33,103 bases of DNA from Novosphingobium sp. (lineage in GTDB: Bacteria; Pseudomonadota; Alphaproteobacteria; Sphingomonadales; Sphingomonadaceae). Under the pieces are notes generated by a model, which did not search any database, was not told the DNA's origin, and saw nothing but the letters and a program-made list of their open reading frames with translations. The stretch lies in NCBI GenBank assembly GCA_029247785.1, contig JAQWKP010000041.1:1-33103 (forward strand), read 5' to 3'. Numbering within the stretch: the first letter of the stretch is position 1; each line of letters opens with the position of its first letter. Made by a program: the position numbers and the translations under genes. Shown one piece after another: positions 20,175-28,379 of this stretch.

Positions 20175-21281
20175 TCACCCGGCCAGCTGTTCGTCGAGGA
20201 ACTTTGCGACGTCGGCCAGATCCACATCCTTGGCGAGAAAAGCCTGACCTATGCCCTTCATCAAAACGAAGGGCAGGGTGCCGGCATCCATCTTTTTGTC
20301 GTGCAGCATATGCTGCACGAGGCCGTGCCCGTCGCAGTCAAGCCCAAGCCCGGATAGCTCTGAGCGCAAGCCAGCGGCGGCGAGATGCCTCGCGACATGG
20401 TCTGCGCTGGCTCTGGGCATAATCGAGCGCCGCGCCGAATAACGCGCCGCCAGCACCATGCCCACGGCCACTGCCTCGCCATGCAGCAAGTCTGCCGAAT
20501 AGCCGGTTTCTGCCTCAATCGCATGGCCGAATGTGTGCCCCAGGTTGAGCAACGCCCGCGTGCCGGTTGTCTCACGCTCATCCTCGGCGACGATCCTGGC
20601 CTTGGCGGCGACGCTGTGCGCCACGGCATATTCACGTTTCGCCGAATCGCCAGCGAGCATCTGCGCGCCATTCGCATCGCACCAGGCGAAGAAGTCGGCG
20701 TCGCCGATCAAGCCGTATTTCACCACTTCGGCATAGCCGGCGAGCAGTTCGCGCGCCGGCAGCGTGTCGAGCACTGCAAGGTCGGCGAGCACCAGCGCGG
20801 GCTGGTGGAAAGCGCCGACCAGGTTCTTGCCCGCTGGCGTATTGATCGCGGTCTTGCCGCCGACGCTGGAATCGACCTGGGAGAGCAGGGTGGTCGGCAG
20901 CTGGATGAAGTGGCAGCCCCGTTTGAGGATTGCAGCAGCAAAGCCGGTGAGGTCGCCGATCACGCCGCCACCCAGCGCCAGAATATGGTCGCCGCGCTCG
21001 ACGCCAAGGTCGAGCAGCCAATCGACGATGGCGGATAGTTCGGCCCAGCTCTTTGTCTGTTCGCCAGGTGGCAGGATCCGCCAATGTGGTTCGTGGCCGT
21101 TGCTACGTAGCGAGGCTTCGATCACTTCACCCCAGGCCTTGTGGACGGTCTGGTCGGTCACGACAGGCACGCCCGGCTTGCGCAGCAGCCCGCGGCAATT
21201 GGGCACGAGTTCGGCCAGCAGCCCGGCTTCGACTCGCACCTCATAGGGCCGTCCGCTCACATCGACGGGGATCACAGCCAT
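20175..21281 (-). CDS. aroB: 3-dehydroquinate synthase
   Basis: This is the second enzyme of the shikimate pathway, converting DAHP to 3-dehydroquinate with NAD and a divalent metal. The 368-residue protein has GGGVIGDLTGF for NAD, LPTTLLSQVDSSVGGKTAIN around the active site, and the metal-binding glutamate and histidines (for example GHTFGHAIE and LHGEAVAVGM). The start lies ten bases inside the end of aroK, so the two are co-translated. It converges on the thioesterase gene with almost no gap, leaving little room for a terminator. Confidence 0.96.
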   Translation of the reverse strand: MAVIPVDVSGRPYEVRVEAGLLAELVPNCRGLLRKPGVPVVTDQTVHKAWGEVIEASLRSNGHEPHWRILPPGEQTKSWAELSAIVDWLLDLGVERGDHILALGGGVIGDLTGFAAAILKRGCHFIQLPTTLLSQVDSSVGGKTAINTPAGKNLVGAFHQPALVLADLAVLDTLPARELLAGYAEVVKYGLIGDADFFAWCDANGAQMLAGDSAKREYAVAHSVAAKARIVAEDERETTGTRALLNLGHTFGHAIEAETGYSADLLHGEAVAVGMVLAARYSARRSIMPRASADHVARHLAAAGLRSELSGLGLDCDGHGLVQHMLHDKKMDAGTLPFVLMKGIGQAFLAKDVDLADVAKFLDEQLAG

Positions 21282-21817
21282 TGGTCAATTCCCCGCAACA
21301 CCTTATCGATTGTCTCGTTATGTGGGCCCTTGCCGCTCATCACGTGGATCGGGGCTTGCGAATAGTCCCCATGCCGCTCAGCGCGAAGGCGGGCGAGGAT
21401 TTCACGCGGATCGCCCTGATTCAGCAGAGGGCGATTATCCTTGCGTGATGTCCGCTCGACCAGCGTGTCGATATCGCTGTCGAGCCAGACCGCGATCGCC
21501 TTGTCCAGAATCAGCTTGCGGGTGCCTTCATTGCAGAATGCTCCGCCACCTGTTGCAATTACCTTGCATCCCCTATCTTCCTCGATCAGCCGGGCAATCA
21601 CGCGTCTTTCGCCGTCGCGGAAATAATCCTCGCCAAAGCTGTCGAATATCTCGGGAATGGTCATATGTGCCGATTCCTCGATCGCGTCATCTGCATCGAC
21701 GAAGGGGCAATGGAGCGCCGTTGCCAGTCGCCTGCCGACGCTGGACTTGCCAACACCCATCATGCCGACAAGCACGATCGGTTTTTCAATCCGGCGAGAG
21801 AGTGCTTTTGTGTCCAT
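21272..21817 (-). CDS. aroK: Shikimate kinase
   Basis: AroK phosphorylates shikimate at the 3-hydroxyl. About 181 residues from ATG 21817: Walker A GMMGVGKSS near residue 18, the shikimate-binding DADDAIE, RDGERRVI, and GGGAF. The frame is open up to 21958. ATG 21847 is an alternative start that would add ten residues. A candidate promoter (-10 at 21858-21863) would place the transcript start only a few bases before 21847, so I prefer 21817. Family length (about 170-190) fits both. It forms an operon with aroB. Confidence 0.93.
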   Translation of the reverse strand: MDTKALSRRIEKPIVLVGMMGVGKSSVGRRLATALHCPFVDADDAIEESAHMTIPEIFDSFGEDYFRDGERRVIARLIEEDRGCKVIATGGGAFCNEGTRKLILDKAIAVWLDSDIDTLVERTSRKDNRPLLNQGDPREILARLRAERHGDYSQAPIHVMSGKGPHNETIDKVLRGIDQWL

Positions 21818-21857
21818 TATCCCGGGTCGCTTGTTGGTAACGTCCATTGCAGGGCAG

Positions 21858-21885
21858 CCTATAGTTGGGCTAGGTCGCAGCGCAA
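21858..21885 (-). promoter_or_regulatory. Candidate aroK-aroB promoter
   Basis: On the minus strand TTGCGC (21885-21880) is followed after 16 bases by TATAGG (21863-21858). It lies between the divergent aroK and the small membrane gene at 21906. Confidence 0.4.
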
Positions 21886-21905
21886 GCACCGGTGAAAGGA
21901 CGTAA

Positions 21906-22052
21906 GTGGCGGTTGTGGGACGCTGGAACTGGCTGTTGGCTGGGCTCGCTATGATCATCCTCCTCGTTATTGCCTATGCATGGGTTGATGGCGGGCGTGA
22001 ACCCGTGCGTGAATTGTCCGAGCCTGTTCCACTGCCGGAGATACCCGCATGA
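21906..22052 (+). CDS. Small single-pass membrane protein
   Basis: This 48-residue frame starts at GTG 21906, with AAAGGA six bases upstream, a good ribosome binding site. It encodes a short basic N terminus, one hydrophobic helix (about WNWLLAGLAMIILLVIAYAW) and a hydrophilic tail with several glutamates and prolines. The stop overlaps the start of the next gene in an ATGA, strong support for real, coupled translation. I do not recognise a family. It may anchor or assist the secreted protein encoded next. Confidence 0.7.
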   Translation: MAVVGRWNWLLAGLAMIILLVIAYAWVDGGREPVRELSEPVPLPEIPA

Positions 22053-23902
22053 GGACCGTTCTGCTACTTGCTGGGGCCGCGCTGGCGCTCACTTCGGTTT
22101 GGGCTGTTGCACAAAGTGGGCCCGAATCGCTGCTCCCGCCTGGCTTTGATAATCCCCCACCTGCTCCGGCTCCTGCGCCAACCGTTTCTCGGCCGGCGTC
22201 ATCCGGCTCGGTGCCGCGCAGCACGTCTGGTCCGGTTGTGCAGCCTGTCCCACAAGCTGGCGGAGTATCGGTGCCTTCAGCTGAGAGTGCTGCGCAAAAG
22301 GCGGCCCTGCTGGCCCGCCTGCCGACACTGGAAGAGCTCGAGGACATGACTCCTGACGAGTTCGAGGAAATTCTCGACCTAAAACCCAAATTCGATATCC
22401 CTCCAGCGGCTCGCCGCTCGATGGAACAGGTTGGAATTATAAGCACTGACGAAGGCGGGTTTGGGGGCGATTCGCTTGTCGGGGTGCGAAGCTCGCTGGT
22501 GCGAGCGGCGCTGTCGAAGAATCGGGGCAGGCTGGTTTCGCGATGGGGCCATATTCTGCTTCGTCGGGCGCTGACTTCGCGGCTTGATGCACCGGAGGGC
22601 ATGGAGCCGGTCGATTTCGTGGCTCTGCGTGTGGGCTTGCTGCTGCGCATGGGTGAGGCCGACGCGGCGCGCGCGCTTGTGCAGGATGTCGATACTGGAA
22701 ATTTCAGCCTGGCGCTGACCAATCTTGCGCTCGATACCTATATTGCCAATGCGGATTTTACCGGGATTTGCCCGACCATGGCGACTCGCGGCAGTCTGCG
22801 TGACGACCCGCAATGGGAAGCGGCGCAATCGATCTGCCTTGCTTATCGGGGTAGTGGGGAAGCGGCCATGCAGCGGCTGGACAAGGCCCTGGATAATCGC
22901 AAGCTGGCTCGTGTCGATTTGTTGCTCGCGCAAAAATACGCAGGCGCGGCGGGCAGGGTGCGTCGGGCTGTCACGATCGAGTGGGACAAAGTCAAGGATA
23001 TGACTCCCTGGCGCTACGGTCTTGCCACTGCCGTCGGCATGGAAGTGCCGGACCAACTGCTGGCAGGCGCGGGCAGCTATTATGACAAGACGACATCGCT
23101 TGCCCCTGCGGCGAGCCTGGCAAGGCGCGCTGATGCCGCCGATAGAACGGCGGGTCTGGGCATTCTCTCAAGCTCGGCGATGATCGATCTTTACAGCCAG
23201 ATTTACAGCGATCCGGAAGTTTCGGGGCAAAGTGCAGATCGCGCGGTGTTGTTGCGCGATGCCTACATCGCCGCCGATCCACAGGATCGGTTTGCAGCTG
23301 TCGAAGAGCTGTGGGGGGATGGAGACCGGCTTGAGCGATATTCCCGCCAGGTTTTAACTGCGTTTGCAGCGGCAAGGCTACCGGTTGATTCTGGCTCGCA
23401 GGACCAGGCTTTCGGGCTGATCACCTCGATGCTGGCGGCTGGGCTTGACCAGAATGCCATGCGCTGGGCCGAAGCAGTTCCTGCGGGGAGCGATGCTTGG
23501 GCGTTGCTGGTGCTGGCCGCGCCACGCCGCTCTTCTCCGGTTCCAGCAGATTCGCTCGATGGCTTTATTGACGATGATGTCAGCAATGAATTGCGCAAGT
23601 CGGCCTACCTGATTGCCGGCCTAGCGGGACTAGGCCGGATCGATACGGAGAGCATCGCGCAATTTTCGGGCCGCCTCGAACTGGATTTGGCGAGCCAAAC
23701 TCGCTGGATGCAGCTGATCAATGCCGCTGCTGACAGCAATCAGCCGGGACTAGTGGTGTTGTTGGTTGGTCTCGGCATGCAAGGTGGGGACTGGAACGCG
23801 ATGAGCCCGCGGTTTCTATACACGATCGTCTCGGCGCTGAGGCGGACGGGTATGGAGGCTGAAGCGCGGATGATCGCCGCCGAAGCAGTCGCACGAAGCT
23901 GA
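22049..23902 (+). CDS. Hypothetical secreted protein, 617 residues
   Basis: I do not recognise a named family. The N terminus is a clear signal peptide (MRTVLLLAGAALALTSVWAVAQ), followed by a proline-rich stretch (about residues 32-70) and then a long, mostly helical region that resembles irregular TPR-like repeats (for example LRVGLLLRMGEADAARALV and LLLAQKYAGAAGRVRRA). It probably acts in the periplasm. It is coupled to the small membrane protein upstream and followed after six bases by the recombinase gene. My impression is that similar proteins sit between aroK and xerD in other sphingomonads; this is memory, not a search. Confidence 0.75.
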   Translation: MRTVLLLAGAALALTSVWAVAQSGPESLLPPGFDNPPPAPAPAPTVSRPASSGSVPRSTSGPVVQPVPQAGGVSVPSAESAAQKAALLARLPTLEELEDMTPDEFEEILDLKPKFDIPPAARRSMEQVGIISTDEGGFGGDSLVGVRSSLVRAALSKNRGRLVSRWGHILLRRALTSRLDAPEGMEPVDFVALRVGLLLRMGEADAARALVQDVDTGNFSLALTNLALDTYIANADFTGICPTMATRGSLRDDPQWEAAQSICLAYRGSGEAAMQRLDKALDNRKLARVDLLLAQKYAGAAGRVRRAVTIEWDKVKDMTPWRYGLATAVGMEVPDQLLAGAGSYYDKTTSLAPAASLARRADAADRTAGLGILSSSAMIDLYSQIYSDPEVSGQSADRAVLLRDAYIAADPQDRFAAVEELWGDGDRLERYSRQVLTAFAAARLPVDSGSQDQAFGLITSMLAAGLDQNAMRWAEAVPAGSDAWALLVLAAPRRSSPVPADSLDGFIDDDVSNELRKSAYLIAGLAGLGRIDTESIAQFSGRLELDLASQTRWMQLINAAADSNQPGLVVLLVGLGMQGGDWNAMSPRFLYTIVSALRRTGMEAEARMIAAEAVARS

Positions 23903-23908
23903 CGGGCC

Positions 23909-24868
23909 ATGGTGCAGCAAATTTCCGGTGCTGCACGATCGGGGGTCGATAACGGCGATGCCGCAATCGACCGATTTCTTGCCATGCTTTCTGCCGAGCG
24001 GGGCGCCGCTGGCAACACTATCGCTGCCTATCGCGGCGACCTCAATTCGGCCAGTGAGCACATTGGCGATCTGCTGCATGCGGGGCAGAAGCAGCTGAGT
24101 TCATTGGGGAAAGTGTGGTCCGGATTGGCGGCATCCAGCTTGGCGCGCAAATGCTCGGCGTTGCGCCAATTCTATCAGTTCCTGGTCGAAGAGGGATTGC
24201 GTGACGATGATCCGTCGCCGGCCTTGCCCAGGCCTCGCAGCAGCCGGGTGCTGCCGCGACTGCTGTCGCATGATGAAGTTGAAGCCCTGCTGGTTCAGGC
24301 CGAAGATGAGGCAGCGGGCGACCGTGCAGCGGGCGTTCGGATGTTGGTCCTGCTGGAACTGCTCTACGGATCGGGGCTGCGGGCGAGTGAACTGGTTTCC
24401 CTGCCGATTGCTGCGGTGCCTCGCGATGCGCCATTCCTAACGATCACCGGCAAGGGTGGACAGCAGCGGATGGTCCCGGTGAGCGGCAGGGCGCAAGCCG
24501 CCTTGTCACACTGGCTGTCGCATCGCCCGACTGGATCGGCAAGACTGTTCCCTTCGCGAGGTAAGGACGGCCACCTCACTCGGGTCCGCCTGTTCCAGCT
24601 CTTGAGGGATCTTGCGGGCAGAGCGGGAATTGCGCCTGAGAAGGTTTCACCGCATGTCTTGCGCCATGCCTTTGCGACGCATCTGCTTGAAGGTGGCGCG
24701 GATTTGCGCGTGCTTCAGACATTGCTTGGCCATGCCGACATCGCCACGACTCAGATATATACGCATGTTGATAGCGCTCGTCTGGTGGCGCTGGTGAATG
24801 CGAGGCATCCCCTGGCTCGGTCATCCCAGAGTCAGGCTGGCGATGATAGTCCCGGTCGCGGCGGATAG
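23909..24868 (+). CDS. xerD: Tyrosine recombinase, XerD type
   Basis: This is a site-specific recombinase that, as XerC/XerD, resolves chromosome dimers at dif. The 319-residue protein has an N-terminal SAM-like core-binding domain (DRFLAMLSAERGAAGNTIAAY) and a catalytic domain with all active residues: R158 in GSGLRASEL, K182 in GKGGQQR, H249 and R252 in HVLRHAF, H275 in LGHAD, and nucleophile Y284 in IYTH. The C-terminal tail is slightly long. The location is chromosomal and conserved, not next to phage genes, so a housekeeping Xer protein is more likely than an integrase. The choice of XerD over XerC is less certain. Confidence 0.88.
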   Translation: MVQQISGAARSGVDNGDAAIDRFLAMLSAERGAAGNTIAAYRGDLNSASEHIGDLLHAGQKQLSSLGKVWSGLAASSLARKCSALRQFYQFLVEEGLRDDDPSPALPRPRSSRVLPRLLSHDEVEALLVQAEDEAAGDRAAGVRMLVLLELLYGSGLRASELVSLPIAAVPRDAPFLTITGKGGQQRMVPVSGRAQAALSHWLSHRPTGSARLFPSRGKDGHLTRVRLFQLLRDLAGRAGIAPEKVSPHVLRHAFATHLLEGGADLRVLQTLLGHADIATTQIYTHVDSARLVALVNARHPLARSSQSQAGDDSPGRGG

Positions 24869-24919
24869 CGATCAGTCCGCTGCTGAAAAACTTTCTGGTG
24901 AAGAAAAGGAAAAGCTACC

Positions 24920-26422
24920 ATGCCGATATCACAGAGCCGCCGGACCAGGTTGTTGAACGTGCCAACACTTGCGGTGCTGGCGGTCGGCGCGTTTGGATAT
25001 GCCGCGGCTCCCGTGGACGGCAAACGAAGGGCAACCATTCCAAGCACGGTTCAGGCGATCAGCTCGCAGGACAAAGCGGAAGGTGCCAAGGCCCATCCGC
25101 AGTTGCTGTCTGAATTCGGCGGCGCGCAGTCAGGACCGCAAGCCGCCTATGTCGAGGGCGTGGGCAAGACCATTGCCTTGCAATCTGGTCTCAGCAATGC
25201 GCGGGATGATTTCACCGTCAGCTTGCTCAATTCATCGGTCAACAACGCTTTCGCGATTCCGGGTGGATATGTCTACGTGACGCGCCAGTTAACTGCGCTG
25301 ATGAACAGCGAAGCCGAACTGGCCGGCGTGCTTGGTCATGAAGTCGGCCACGTCGCCGCCCGCCACTCTGCCAGCCGCAAGAAGGCTTCTACGCGCAATC
25401 AGCTTCTCGGCATGCTGGGTTCGATCCTTTCGGGCGTGTTGCTGGGCGACAATGCTTTCGGGAGGTTGGGGCAGCAGATTTTCTCACAAGGATCGCAGCT
25501 TCTCACGCTGAAATACTCCCGATCGCAGGAAGTCCAGGCCGACAATCTTGGCGTCGAATATCTACGAGGCGCCGGCTATGACCCGCGAGCAATGTCGACA
25601 GTGCTGAACAGCCTGGCACAGCAGAATGCGTTGGATGCACAGCTGCGCGGCACGAGCAACCAAGTGCCGCAATGGGCTTCGACTCATCCCGATCCTGCTT
25701 CGCGTGTGCGTGGTGCGCTCAGCCGGGCCGGGGCGGGCGCCAGTGGCAGGACGAATCGCAACACATTCTTGAGCAGAATCGACGGGCTGACCTATGGCGA
25801 TGACCCGAAGCAGGGCGTCGTTGATGGTCGTGATTTCGTCCATCCAGCATTGAAGCTCGCCTTCCAGGCTCCCAACGGGTTTTACATGGTCAATGGCACC
25901 AGGTCGGTTTCGATCAATGGCCAGTCGGGAAAGGCGGAATTTGCCGGGGCGACCTATAGTGGTAATCTCGAAAGCTATGTTCGCAGCATATTTACGAAGG
26001 TCGGCGGCGACCAGCAGAAGCTCTCGCCTGACAAGGTCACATCGGCGAGGATCAACGGCATTCCTGCGGCCTATGGCATCGTCAGGACTAAGGGTAGCAG
26101 TGGCCAGATCGACGTCATCGTGTTCGCCTATGAGTTTGCAAAGGATCGCGCCTATCACTTCACCACGATTGCAAAGGCGGGGAGTGGCTCGACCTTCAGC
26201 CCGATGTTCAATTCGATGCGGCGGATCTCGATTACCGAAGCCGGGCAGGTCAAACCGCGCAAACTTGACGTTGTCACTGTAAAATCTGGCGACACCATCG
26301 AATCGCTGGCTGCGCGAATGGCGTATGATGAAGCGCTGCTGGAGCGTTTCCTGGTGCTCAATGGCCTGGAATTGAATGCGCGGCTGGTTGCGGGTCAGAA
26401 AGTAAAGATCGTGACCTACTGA
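24920..26422 (+). CDS. M48 family metalloprotease with LysM-like C terminus
   Basis: This 500-residue zinc protease belongs to the M48 group. Residues 11-30 are hydrophobic and look like a signal or membrane anchor. The zinc site is HEVGH (H140, E141, H144), with E204 in SQEVQAD as the third ligand. After the protease domain (to about 280) comes a long region of unknown fold. The last 50 residues (VTVKSGDTIESLAARM to VAGQKVKIV) look like a LysM-type peptidoglycan-binding module. This suggests a periplasmic, BepA-like quality-control protease tethered to the cell wall. AAAAGGAAAA before the ATG supports the start. A strong terminator follows. Confidence 0.88.
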   Translation: MPISQSRRTRLLNVPTLAVLAVGAFGYAAAPVDGKRRATIPSTVQAISSQDKAEGAKAHPQLLSEFGGAQSGPQAAYVEGVGKTIALQSGLSNARDDFTVSLLNSSVNNAFAIPGGYVYVTRQLTALMNSEAELAGVLGHEVGHVAARHSASRKKASTRNQLLGMLGSILSGVLLGDNAFGRLGQQIFSQGSQLLTLKYSRSQEVQADNLGVEYLRGAGYDPRAMSTVLNSLAQQNALDAQLRGTSNQVPQWASTHPDPASRVRGALSRAGAGASGRTNRNTFLSRIDGLTYGDDPKQGVVDGRDFVHPALKLAFQAPNGFYMVNGTRSVSINGQSGKAEFAGATYSGNLESYVRSIFTKVGGDQQKLSPDKVTSARINGIPAAYGIVRTKGSSGQIDVIVFAYEFAKDRAYHFTTIAKAGSGSTFSPMFNSMRRISITEAGQVKPRKLDVVTVKSGDTIESLAARMAYDEALLERFLVLNGLELNARLVAGQKVKIVTY

Positions 26423-26440
26423 GCGCTAAGCGCAGGGCAG

Positions 26441-26484
26441 ACAAAGAAAAGGGCGGCAGGTTTCCCTGCCGCCCTGATCTTTGT
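26441..26484. terminator. Bidirectional intrinsic terminator
   Basis: A ten-base perfect stem GGGCGGCAGG/CCTGCCGCCC (26451-26460 and 26465-26474) with a TTTC loop, flanked by an outer complementary pair ACAAAGA/TCTTTGT. A-rich on the left and T-rich on the right, it can serve both the M48 protease gene (plus) and the pilin gene (minus). Confidence 0.9.
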
Positions 26485-26503
26485 TCGCGTAAGCGATGGC
26501 GTC

Positions 26504-26671
26504 TTACGGGTTGGCCATCGTCGACGAAGTCGTGTTGAAGGTCGAGGTGAGCTGATCGCCCAGACCCTGCATCGCGGAGATCGCGGCAACGGCGATCAGA
26601 GCAGCGATAAGGCTGTATTCAATGGCGGTGGCGCCCTCTTCGTTGCGCAGCATTTTCTTGATGAACTTCAT
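26504..26671 (-). CDS. Flp family type IVb pilin
   Basis: This 55-residue pilin precursor runs from a basic leader (MKFIKKMLRNEEG) through the prepilin cleavage motif G-ATAIEY to a hydrophobic helix (SLIAALIAVAAISAMQ) and a short polar tail ending in NP. The glutamate at +5 and tyrosine at +6 after the cleavage site are characteristic of Flp pilins, which are assembled by Tad secretion systems. AGGAGA stands seven bases before the start. It is in line with a second pilin gene upstream. No tad/cpa genes are in the window. Confidence 0.92.
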   Translation of the reverse strand: MKFIKKMLRNEEGATAIEYSLIAALIAVAAISAMQGLGDQLTSTFNTTSSTMANP

Positions 26672-26766
26672 TTTCAGTCTCCTGGTTTACAGTCTTCAAT
26701 ACCCGGCCCGATTTGCACTTGCTCGTCGGACAACTGGATGACTAATCCATATGTCTTGACAAAGGT

Positions 26767-26952
26767 CTAACGCGACCTTGCGATTGCTTCTTCGGACTGG
26801 CTTGAGACATTCGTCCACATGTTGCTGGTTTCTTCAGCAACACCGGCGACGGCTGAAACAAGTCCGATGATGATCATCGCGCAGATAATACCGTACTCGA
26901 CGGCCGAGGTTCCCCGACAATCATTGAGTATCTGTGTGCAGATGCGTTTCAT
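26767..26952 (-). CDS. Second Flp-type pilin-like protein
   Basis: This 61-residue protein from ATG 26952 has a leader MKRICTQILNDCRG, the cleavage motif G-TSAVEY, a hydrophobic helix (GIICAMIIIGLVSAVAGVA) and a longer, polar tail. AGGAAG about nine bases upstream supports this start over the longer open frame to 27030. It differs clearly from the first pilin, with cysteines in the leader and in the helix, so it may be a minor pilin. It lies 95 bases upstream of the other pilin in the same orientation. Confidence 0.85.
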   Translation of the reverse strand: MKRICTQILNDCRGTSAVEYGIICAMIIIGLVSAVAGVAEETSNMWTNVSSQSEEAIARSR

Positions 26953-27034
26953 CTCTATCGACTTCCTACTTTTCGGCATATGCAGCGATTTTTCGGGCCA
27001 TTTTCTTACTAATTCATTAAACCGGACCATTAAT

Positions 27035-27466
27035 GTGGCAAATTTCTCGACAGCTTTACTCGTGGTTGCGGTCGCGTTGCTCGACGAATCTGGCCAGGTC
27101 CTCCTGCAAAAGCGGCGTGAGAAGAGCGTTCACGGCGGCCTATGGGAATTTCCAGGAGGCAAGATAGAGCACGGGGAATTGGCGCAATTGGCGGCATCGC
27201 GCGAAATATCCGAGGAGCTTGGATTGATGATCGATCCGGAAGACCTCGATCCACTGAGTTTCGCCAGCGGTCCGGGCGGCGGTTCACAGCACGGCGGCCA
27301 ACTTGTCATACTTCTTTACACTTGCAGCCGTTGGACCGGCACACCGACATGCCAGGGCGGCGAATTGATCGCATGGTATCGGGCGGACCAGCTCGCCGGG
27401 CTCGCCATGCCGCCACTTGATTATCCACTCGCCGCCAAGCTGGCTGAGAAGTTGATTGCAGCTTAA
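27035..27466 (+). CDS. mutT: Nudix hydrolase, MutT-like 8-oxo-dGTP diphosphatase
   Basis: MutT removes oxidised dGTP from the nucleotide pool. The 143-residue protein has the complete Nudix box (residues 42-64: GKIEHGE, then REISEELGL) and LQKRREKSVHGGLWEFPGG before it, as in MutT. GTG 27035 was taken as the start because homology begins a few residues later; the frame stays open upstream only by running through the divergent pilin gene. The start has no strong ribosome binding site. Neighbours give no further hint. Confidence 0.88.
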   Translation: MANFSTALLVVAVALLDESGQVLLQKRREKSVHGGLWEFPGGKIEHGELAQLAASREISEELGLMIDPEDLDPLSFASGPGGGSQHGGQLVILLYTCSRWTGTPTCQGGELIAWYRADQLAGLAMPPLDYPLAAKLAEKLIAA

Positions 27467-27503
27467 GTTTCACATCCGTGGATAGGACACTTGCCATAGG
27501 CGC

Positions 27504-27532
27504 TTGCCAAAGGCTGGTTGCCTTTCTATGTG
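27504..27532 (+). promoter_or_regulatory. Promoter of tRNA-Arg
   Basis: TTGCCA (27504-27509), a 17-base spacer and TATGTG (27527-27532) put the expected transcript start about six bases before the tRNA 5' end. The spacer contains a small inverted repeat, AAAGGC/GCCTTT. Confidence 0.55.
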
Positions 27533-27544
27533 CCGCTCTCTCGC

Positions 27545-27621
27545 GCGCCCGTAGCTCAGCTGGATAGAGTACCTGGCTACGAACCAGGGGGTCGGAGGTT
27601 CGAATCCTTCCGGGCGCGCCA
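27545..27621 (+). tRNA. tRNA-Arg (anticodon ACG)
   Basis: A full cloverleaf of 77 bases. The acceptor stem GCGCCCG pairs with CGGGCGC. The D arm is GCTC/GAGT, and the anticodon stem CCTGG/CCAGG encloses the loop CTACGAA with anticodon ACG. The T arm is GGAGG/CCTTC with loop TTCGAAT. G is the discriminator and CCA is encoded. The A of the anticodon is expected to be converted to inosine, reading CGU, CGC and CGA. Confidence 0.96.
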
Positions 27622-27726
27622 TTTTCCTTTTGCCCTCAAGCGCAGGCGGTCCCGTTGGCGGATTTGCTTTGCGCCTCGTTCTTGTTGCAGTAGGCAGCAG
27701 GCGAAGTGACGGAGCAAGACAAGACC

Positions 27727-28341
27727 ATGAGCGACTTCGACGAAGGCGAGCACGAACAGACCGGCGTGCCTGCCAAACCACCGGTACCCGACGACGTTCA
27801 GGATGCTATTCGCACGCTGATCCGCTGGGCTGGCGATGACCCAACTCGCGAAGGGCTGATTGATACGCCCAAGCGCGTGGCGCGGGCCTGGCGTGAATAC
27901 TGTATCGGCTACAAAGAAGAACCGGCGGCACACCTTTCGCGCATTTTTGAGGAAGTGGGCGGCTATGACGAGGTCGTGCTGCTCAAGGACATACCCTTCC
28001 AGTCTCATTGCGAGCACCATATGGCACCGATCATCGGCAAGGCGGCGATCGCCTATCTGCCAAAGGATCATGTCGTTGGCATATCCAAGCTTGCCCGCGT
28101 GCTGCACGGCTTTGCTCGCCGCCTGCAGATCCAGGAACGACTGACCGCTGAAGTGGCGCAATGTATCTGGGACAACCTCAAGCCGCGCGGTGTTGCCGTG
28201 GTGATTGATGCCAGCCACAGCTGCATGACAGCGCGCGGAGTGCGTACGCCTGGAGTTGGCATGGTCACCAGCCGGATGATGGGTGCATTCCTGGAAGACG
28301 ACCGTAGTCGCGAGGAAGTGCTCAGCCTGATGGGCTATTGA
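27727..28341 (+). CDS. folE: GTP cyclohydrolase I
   Basis: FolE converts GTP to dihydroneopterin triphosphate, the first step of folate synthesis. About 204 residues from ATG 27727. Zinc ligands are in HCEHHMAPI and SHSCMTARG; GISKLARVLHGFARRLQIQE is the typical central stretch, and TPGVGMVTSRMMGAF the C-terminal one. A GTG at 27706 in the same frame would add seven residues and is possible. The gene follows the tRNA and converges with the SDR gene. Length and motifs are intact. Confidence 0.95.
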   Translation: MSDFDEGEHEQTGVPAKPPVPDDVQDAIRTLIRWAGDDPTREGLIDTPKRVARAWREYCIGYKEEPAAHLSRIFEEVGGYDEVVLLKDIPFQSHCEHHMAPIIGKAAIAYLPKDHVVGISKLARVLHGFARRLQIQERLTAEVAQCIWDNLKPRGVAVVIDASHSCMTARGVRTPGVGMVTSRMMGAFLEDDRSREEVLSLMGY

Positions 28342-28344
28342 TAA

Positions 28345-28379
28345 GGCGTCTCAGAGTCTGACGGGCAATGTCAGACGCC
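28345..28379. terminator. Hairpin between convergent folE and SDR genes
   Basis: GGCGTCT (28345-28351) pairs with AGACGCC (28373-28379), and GTCTGAC (28356-28362) pairs with GTCAGAC (28370-28376). The two pairings share bases and exclude each other in part. No strong T run follows, so termination is possible but not certain. Confidence 0.5.

Noticed and set aside
23909..24868. Tyrosine recombinase as a sign of an integrated element
   Set aside because: It lies among housekeeping genes, without attachment repeats or phage genes, and matches Xer proteins in length and motifs.
26819..27034. N-terminal extension of mutT upstream of GTG 27035
   Set aside because: The extension runs antisense through the second pilin gene and has no Nudix homology.
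27509..27525. AAAGGC/GCCTTT hairpin as a terminator of mutT
   Set aside because: It falls in the spacer of a good promoter for the tRNA, and the stem is only six bases with a weak T tract.
27545..27621. tRNA-Arg as an integration site
   Set aside because: No duplicated tRNA 3' end, integrase or change in composition follows the tRNA; folE comes directly after it.
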